Shown here: positions 9,351 to 13,479 of the stretch, piece by piece
Layout: the number at the start of each line of letters is the position of its first letter
Position numbering within the stretch: the stretch's first letter is position 1
Assembly (NCBI GenBank): GCA_010015745.1
Contig: ML978434.1
Coordinates: 1-13,479 of the forward strand
Length of the DNA stretch: 13,479 bases
Direction: 5' to 3'
DNA from: Setomelanomma holmii
Taxonomy: Eukaryota; Ascomycota; Dothideomycetes; Pleosporales; Phaeosphaeriaceae
The notes under the pieces: generated by a model
Seen by the model: only the letters and a program-made list of their open reading frames with translations
Told to the model about the DNA's origin: nothing
Database searches by the model: none
Translations under genes and position numbers: made by a program

Positions 9351-9789
9351 TATTACAAGCCTCAAGATGACTGGAGGAGGATCCACCACGTAGGCGGGGC
9401 TCGCAGCCACGGCCACAGTCACGTGACCAGGATCCCGCCAAGCATCATGTGTCCGGGACACCACCGTGCCCCAGGACACCATCACGTCCCAGGACACCAC
9501 GGACACCACGTGGGTATATAGATACAGGCGATGAGCTCCTATAGCTTATCGTGTTTAACTTCATAGAGTACCTTACTAGTACCCTTGTACCAATCTACAA
9601 CTTGGTTACCTTGCACTCGACTACAGTCTCCCTCTGTCTACCTTAGTGCACCTTCAAGTACTTAGACTCTGACTACTACTCAGTATCTGTACTTGAACCC
9701 CCTCCAACGATCCCTTTCGCTTACTCCCCAAGAACCAACCGTAGAGCCTTCGGCACACGAGATTCATCTCCAACCAAGGGCCTTTCACA
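9351..9789 (+). mobile_element. 439-bp solo LTR inside hAT-2
   Basis: Flanked by direct 5-bp duplications AGAGT at 9346-9350 and 9790-9794. Removing the insert and one TSD joins the transposase in frame as QLLQTLQQVEADAL, which fixes the boundaries. The insert begins TATTACAAG and ends CTTTCACA. A normal LTR would start TG, so the first dinucleotide probably mutated TG to TA, a RIP-type change, from TGTTACA. Inside are CACGTG at 9420-9425 and 9507-9512, a phased GGACACCA array, and a TATA box (TATATAGATA from 9515) reading right. No internal domain is present. The superfamily is not determined. Confidence 0.83.
9456..9508 (+). promoter_or_regulatory. Phased GGACACCA repeats upstream of LTR TATA box
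   Basis: GGACACCA occurs at 9456, 9474, 9492 and 9501, that is at spacings of 18, 18 and 9 bases, directly before CACGTG (9507-9512) and TATATAGATA (9515). The regular spacing and position suggest an activator-binding array of the LTR promoter. The binding factor is unknown. Confidence 0.5.
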
Positions 9790-11294
9790 AGAGTCTGCAG
9801 TAATTGTCAGGTCTGCGGAGTGCAGATAGACGCAATAATATCAAATAGTACACTAGCCTGTATTAACGCCACTCTTTTATAAACAACTCCTTATCTTTAA
9901 GGTTAACTCCTTCGTTCTTATACAGCTCTCGATTCTTGCTCTAGATAATAACTTAAGCACTTAGGTTGAGTATATAACAGCAACAGCGTAGCCACCGCTT
10001 AGATGCCTTAAAGCTGTACGTCTTGGCGAGATCGACAACTGCAGTATTGTTGTTGTACGTGTCGTTAAGCACAAAGTAACCTACTATGCCTCTATCTACT
10101 CTAAAATTTGTTAGCGTTGTTGCAGTAATGCTGCCAATATTAGTGTCACTGTGCTGCCTATAGAGCTCTGGCAGTCCTAGAACAAAGTCCTTTACCTCTC
10201 CTGCAGTATCTATTATGTGTACGCATATACTAGTAAGCCTAAGCTTGCTGCTAGTTGACGTCTAGTTATCAAAGAAGATGTGGATAAGAGAGCGCGCGTC
10301 GCGCAGGTAGGCTGTAAGAACAGATATAAGCAAGTGCTACTCTGCGATGATTGCGTCGCAGAGAGACTGGTAGTTGCGCTAGAGGACTTTATCAGCTAAC
10401 GGGTTAGCCGCTTGTATCATCTTTCGAAAGGTAGGCGTCTCTATAACGCGCAGGCTCTAGCTGTCAGTAGCTACTCAGTTTATTCCCGCGTCTAGAAATC
10501 TCCGCTTTGTAAACAACAACAAGATCTCGTTTGCAACGCTTTGCGAGACCTCTATATTACTCTTGCGCATAATGCTAACAAGTATGCCTTAATTTGAATC
10601 GCGATTAAATCTAACAGAACTAGTAGCACAGAAGCTGTAGCCTTTAACGCGCTTGCTTAGGTAGACTAACGCAGCTAAGGTTAACCTAGCGTTGTACTCT
10701 CCTCTAGACTTCTTGTTAGTGTAACAATAGCAGCAGAGCTAGTAGTTGCACTGCTTTGATTAATAATAAACAGGCTAGCCGTAGCTGTATATCTAGCTTA
10801 GAGCGCCCTTCTTATGCTCTGTGCTGCGCTTCTCAAGGTGTGGTACGCGTCCCTAGTCTAATCTCTCAGAAACAGTATCCTCCTTAATAGCATAAGCGTC
10901 AAGAGTGACGTAACTGTTAAGCTTATTAAGCGTAGCAGAGTCAACTTAAGAGCCGTCTACAGCAGGCGTAGCAGACGCGTTGGACGCGTTTAAGGGAGGC
11001 TTGCCGCGTTTATCGCGTTCAACAAGGCGATAGAGCTTTAAGGCAGAATATACAGGTATAGTAATACCAAGAAAAATAGTAGAAGACGTCTACTAACGCA
11101 GTAGTAGTAGTAGGCCCAGGGATAAGAAAGATTAACTTAAAACACTCTCATTCGCGCTAGTGGCTAATTTAAGCCTTATTCACAACCTCACAAACTTAGT
11201 CTATACAACTCTAAATACTAGTTCTATAGCAGTTATTTTAGTTAGTTTAAAGGCTATAGACTAAACCGACTAACAAATTGAAAGCTTCAAACTG

Positions 11295-11332
11295 TGACTG
11301 AACTGACTGAGTCTTGGCAGTCAGTTCAGTCA
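11295..11332. repeat. 15-bp inverted repeat (hAT-2 subterminal palindrome)
   Basis: Arms TGACTGAACTGACTG (11295-11309) and CAGTCAGTTCAGTCA (11318-11332) are perfect reverse complements with an 8-base loop. CAGTC/GACTG motifs continue to about 11353. The position at the N-terminal side of the hAT-2 transposase suggests transposase-binding repeats, though a transcriptional role cannot be excluded. Confidence 0.75.
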
Positions 11333-11420
11333 GTTTCGTCAGTCTGGATTGACTGTTAGCAACTCTGATAGTAATACACAAGAGCAGTTTGTGTAGAGGT
11401 GCGGGGACGTAACAAAATAT

Positions 11421-11663
11421 AAGCATGCTGACTTTGGCAGCTTAAGCTTACATTGGTCCGCGCAACGCCGCGCTTAGTCCAAATTTAGCCGGCCGTTGTT
11501 CTCTTATCAGCCCAGACCGACCGAAACACGCGCAGCTTTTTTGTTCCTCTCTTCACCATCCACATGGGACAAAAAGCGACGGCTCGGTCATAATGGATCT
11601 CTCGTTGGCTGGGAGTCTGAAAAAAGGGTTAAGTGAATCGCTCCATCGTTTGATCTACAACTA
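11421..11663 (+). promoter_or_regulatory. Leader region upstream of the split hypothetical gene
   Basis: Between the hAT-2 right end and the ATG at 11664. A pyrimidine stretch (CTTTTTTGTTCCTCTCTTCACC, about 11537-11558) resembles fungal leader sequence. Two short open frames start at 11564 (9 codons) and 11593 (23 codons); the second ends at 11664, overlapping the downstream ATG in TAATG. CTACAACTAATGCGTGCCCAG (11655-11675) also has the look of an intron branch point and acceptor, so the true start of the downstream gene may be in an upstream exon I could not place. Confidence 0.35.
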
Positions 11664-11840
11664 ATGCGTGCCCAGAAGATTACCAACGTGCAAGAGCTTC
11701 AAATAAAAGATTTCGAGCCACCCAAGGACACACTGATTGCGCTTCAAGATTTGATGAAAACTCAAGCCGCCTCTTTCGAAACCCCAAGTAGCCTTTATGC
11801 TTACACACGTCGCATTGAGATGAACCCGAATGATCTAAAT

Positions 11841-12009
11841 TGTCAGACTGGCACCTCAGTTCACAAGGTACATGTGAACTGCATCTCTCACGTGACTCTT
11901 TGTCACTTGCTTACTCATCGTGGTTGTGTATATAATCGCTCTGTGTAGCTCTCTCAATACAACAACCTTCTGCTTCCTTCCTGTCTGCTCTGTCCTCTCA
12001 CATCTGACA
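11841..12009 (+). mobile_element. 169-bp solo LTR in the hypothetical gene
   Basis: Begins TGTCAGA and ends TCTGACA, a perfect 7-bp inverted pair, and is flanked by direct duplications TAAAT at 11836-11840 and 12010-12014. Removing it with one TSD leaves the surrounding frame open. It contains CACGTG (11889-11894) and TATATAAT (11929-11936) followed by a pyrimidine-rich stretch, reading right. There is no internal domain, so it is a solo LTR. It is a different family from the other two LTRs, though with the same E-box then TATA layout. Confidence 0.88.
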
Positions 12010-12286
12010 TAAATGATATCATGTGGAGGTTCCTTGTAACGGTATGGTACAACCAGACAGCTTCCGTTCAGAAGACTTGTCATCGAGCCTCGGGGAATGC
12101 AATTCAGCATCTTCTTTGGACTATTGAGGAACCAGACTGTGGAACTGGTGCCTAATTGATGCGATGCAATATAGTAAGATGGCAGGCAGCTGATCGAAGG
12201 TTCCAGAACTTTGTCCAGGCAGTCCGCATTCCCAACAGCTGGAGGGGAGTACTGCTTACCTATCCTCACAGACTTACAAATCGATT

Positions 12287-12330
12287 GTAGGTTGTTCGTC
12301 AGTATGCCTGGTTGAAACTAATTGTTGCAG
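12287..12330 (+). other. Candidate 44-bp intron in the split hypothetical gene
   Basis: Donor GTAGGT, branch-like ACTAAT at about 12318-12323 and acceptor TTGTTGCAG. Splicing removes an in-frame TAG (12288-12290) and continues as RFVTSHLQTK. The length is at the low end for fungal introns, so this is tentative. Confidence 0.4.
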
Positions 12331-12529
12331 TGTCACATCGCATCTGCAAACGAAAGGTCCGAGGTTCGACAAAGCTGTTAAATTGTTTAATCAGTATGTG
12401 ATACTTTCCACGAGAAATGAGCCGGAGATCGATCGTCTGCCATGTGAACTAATGAAGTTGCTCCGTCAAGTGTTGATTCGATTCGAACGTCCGGTGCTGG
12501 GTATGAGCTCCCCGCATACTTTGCACTAG

Positions 12530-12967
12530 TTCGACACGCTCATCGGTATCCATAATAACATGTGCATAGGAAATGGGATGAAAGTAGGTATTGGACAGGC
12601 GATAGGTAAGGCGTTCCTACTTACATACTTCATGTAGGAGAGCATCAGTAAGACGAGAGGGTCGGAGGGTCAGGACGTGGTGATACTGTGATGCTGGTGG
12701 TGTCCGTGCGCGGCAGTTTCGGCTTATTCACTTCCGCCATGATCTCACTTTCGTCCAATACTTCGCCACATCTAGCCGCATTCTTGCTGCTTTAACAGTG
12801 ATATGTGGGATCGTGGAAATAAGTTTACACAGCCCCCGTTAGCGCAGCCATATGTTTCAATTAAGCCGGCCGTTTTATGTCCTTTTCTCCCTACCACGGA
12901 CAAGTCTCCCAAAACCGGCATACTGGGAACGGTTAATTTTGCTACTTTCGTGGTGGCAGGTCAAGTG
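12530..12967. other. Region without a supported gene
   Basis: Contains a 31-codon minus-strand open frame (12740-12645) beginning MAEVNKPKLPRT but soon closed by a stop, and AAGCCGGCCGTT at 12863-12874, close to a copy at 11487-11497. No RNA gene, tandem repeat or transposon domain is seen. Its right edge is the point where 5S rRNA similarity begins abruptly. Confidence 0.4.
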
Positions 12968-13065
12968 TAAACAGGGCTTCCCGTTCGCTCAGCCTTACTT
13001 AAGCAGCGTACCGGCGGACTAGTAGTCAGGTGGGTGACCACTGGCGAATCCCCGCTGTTGTATGT
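12968..13065 (+). rRNA. 5S ribosomal RNA, 5'-truncated copy
   Basis: From AAACAGGGCTTCCCG (about 12969) to GCTGTTGTATGT the sequence follows fungal 5S rRNA closely, including GCTCAGCC, TACTTAAGC, AGTAGT, GGTGGGTGACCAC, GCGAATCCC and the 3' strand of helix I, then a T-rich Pol III-type terminator (TTTTCATTTTT, about 13065-13075). Upstream of 12968 the expected 5' start (ACATACGACC type) and the 5' strand of helix II are absent, so the first 22-25 nt are replaced and helices I and II cannot form. The internal C-box region of the Pol III promoter is retained. Filamentous fungi have dispersed 5S genes and pseudogenes, so this is a broken copy, or one cut by an insertion or rearrangement at about 12967. 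Confidence 0.85.
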
Positions 13066-13133
13066 TTTCATTTTTGTAAATTTCTTTTAGCTTACAATTT
13101 GAGTCTACAATTTCCGTACTGAAGATCTTAGCC

Positions 13134-13352
13134 TGTGGCACAAACCTCGTCCGTCACAAACAACCTATCTCTTTGTCCCTTGGTCGAGAAATCATTCTAT
13201 GAACGACAAGTTCTGGCTCCTTATGTCTTGGATGTGTGATGTGGAAGGAGGAATGAAGGACTGAGTTGATTGTGTAGCTATGAACGAGGGAAGCTATATA
13301 TACGTGTACAATGAGAGAGTGTAGGGATAGCCCTGCTAGCGTGCAACACACC
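13134..13352 (-). mobile_element. Probable 3' LTR of a Copia-type element
   Basis: Read on the minus strand, a G-run (TGGGGGGGTG) directly precedes TGTTGCACGC, the layout of polypurine tract then LTR start in Ty1/Copia elements (GGGGGG-AG-TGTTG type). A TATA box (ACGTATATATAGC, about 13293-13305) follows at promoter distance. The far end is less certain: GCCACA (TGTGGC on the plus strand at 13134) is a fair inverted partner of TGTTGC. If so the LTR is about 219 bp. The internal domain would lie to the right, outside the window; no pol coding is visible in the last 118 bases. Confidence 0.5.
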
Positions 13353-13363
13353 CCCCCAGACTG
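13353..13363 (-). other. Candidate polypurine tract
   Basis: CACCCCCCCAG on the plus strand (CTGGGGGGGTG on the minus strand) abuts the inferred LTR start. In retrotransposons such a tract primes plus-strand synthesis. Confidence 0.5.
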
Positions 13364-13479
13364 TAGTGAAGCGTAAGGCTGTAGTGTAGAGACTGAGATG
13401 ATTGTCTCCATTTAAGAGTGAAATGAGTGATCTTAGTGCCAGCCAGCTAGATTGCTGGGCAATTCAGGATTTTGGTTGT

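Larger units (their letters stand above)
9055..11090 (-). pseudogene. hAT transposase pseudogene, C-terminally truncated (hAT-2)
   Basis: Reads leftward from about 11090. Recognisable core segments are FFDN*TSTSSKLRL, DTAGEVKDFVLGLPELY, VGYFVLNDTYNNNTAV, CCCYILNLSA, KELFIKEWR*, VKTR*NSYYAAFTRA and GGLYASD*AMIT. From about 11086 to 9857 the frame is continuous apart from stops. A deletion of about 4 bp near 9857 shifts it, and it is then continuous to about 9055 once the LTR at 9351-9789 is removed. About 19 in-frame stops are present, many at expected Trp codons. The BED finger has lost both His ligands to Tyr (LVYLSKRVKGYSF), which is CAC to TAC, a RIP-type change. Homology ends near YIYV at about 9055, so the last third of the protein, including the dimerisation region, is absent. 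It is only distantly similar to hAT-1, so the two are different families. Confidence 0.82.
9055..11420 (-). mobile_element. hAT-2 DNA transposon remnant, left end missing
   Basis: Contains the hAT-2 transposase relic and its 5' flank. The right end is marked by repeated GACTG/CAGTC motifs at about 11294-11355, including a 15-bp stem (11295-11309 with 11318-11332) around an 8-base loop, resembling hAT subterminal repeats. No matching left end exists because the element stops at about 9055. The stretch 11100-11290 is AT-rich and carries no gene. Confidence 0.65.
11664..12529 (+). pseudogene. Unrecognised gene split by a solo LTR
   Basis: Three coding blocks fit one protein of about 215 residues: 11664-11840, 12015-12286 and 12331-12529 (648 nt, a multiple of three). 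Blocks one and two are separated by the LTR and one TSD copy, and the frame continues across the junction as NPNDLNDIMWRFLV. Blocks two and three are joined by a GT-AG intron of 44 bp (GTAGGT, ACTAAT branch, TTGCAG) at 12287-12330. A single in-frame TAA at 12153-12155 interrupts block two; sensible sequence follows it (RRFQNFVQAVRIPNSW), and CAA to TAA would be a RIP-type change. Later text includes FDKAVKLFNQYVIL and CELMKLLRQVLIRFE. I recognise no domain. It could be a host gene or accessory cargo, now disrupted. The start codon and the intron are inference. Confidence 0.5.

Noticed and set aside
11856..12269. 137-codon minus-strand open frame
   Set aside because: It crosses the solo LTR boundary at 12009, so it cannot be an ancestral gene, and the opposite strand has the frame restored by LTR removal.
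12645..12740. Short minus-strand frame beginning MAEVNKPKLPRT
   Set aside because: Looks protein-like but closes after 31 codons; splice variants I tried gave only short unconvincing extensions.
13154..13411. 85-codon minus-strand open frame
   Set aside because: Runs through the inferred polypurine tract and LTR; no retroelement protein motif is visible.
1..13479. CRISPR arrays, tRNA genes, bacterial-type operons
   Set aside because: None seen: the only regular tandem array is the 18-bp coding repeat, and the introns and LTRs show a fungal context.

Overview
The window looks like a transposon-rich accessory region of a filamentous ascomycete (Pezizomycotina). Reasons: short spliceosomal introns of 55-60 bp, a fungal-type FunK1 kinase relic, a DUF3435 tyrosine recombinase, fungal hAT transposases riddled with stops of the kind repeat-induced point mutation (RIP) makes, solo LTRs, and a dispersed 5S rRNA copy. 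The species cannot be told from the sequence.

Layout, left to right. Positions 1-3320 hold a hAT DNA transposon (hAT-1, minus strand). Its transposase stays in one frame but carries 17 in-frame stops, and a 145-bp solo LTR sits inside it. Positions 3323-5593 are a decayed FunK1 kinase gene on the plus strand. Positions 6128-8691 (minus) are the only clearly intact protein gene: a five-exon, 777-residue DUF3435 tyrosine recombinase with an R-Y-R-Y catalytic set and two C-terminal zinc fingers, the protein type of Starship captains. Positions 9055 to about 11420 are a second, more decayed hAT (hAT-2, minus), cut off at its C-terminal side about 365 bp upstream of the recombinase start and carrying a 439-bp LTR insertion. 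Positions 11664-12529 hold an unrecognised plus-strand gene split by a 169-bp solo LTR and one further stop. Positions 12968-13065 are a 5S rRNA sequence lacking its 5' fifth. The right edge (about 13134-13361) looks like the 3' LTR and polypurine tract of a Copia-type element that continues beyond the window.

How it fits together. The three solo LTRs can be placed to the base, because removing each LTR plus one copy of its 5-bp target duplication restores a continuous reading frame in the interrupted gene (TSDs ACTGC, AGAGT, TAAAT). The intact recombinase amid decayed neighbours suggests a possible Starship end: the recombinase points left, so the element's 5' end should lie to its right. 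Two candidate boundaries are visible: the abrupt end of hAT-2 near 9055, and the truncated 5S gene at about 12967 (5S rDNA is the known target of the Starship Voyager). Neither is proven from this window; each predicts where the missing half of the target should be.
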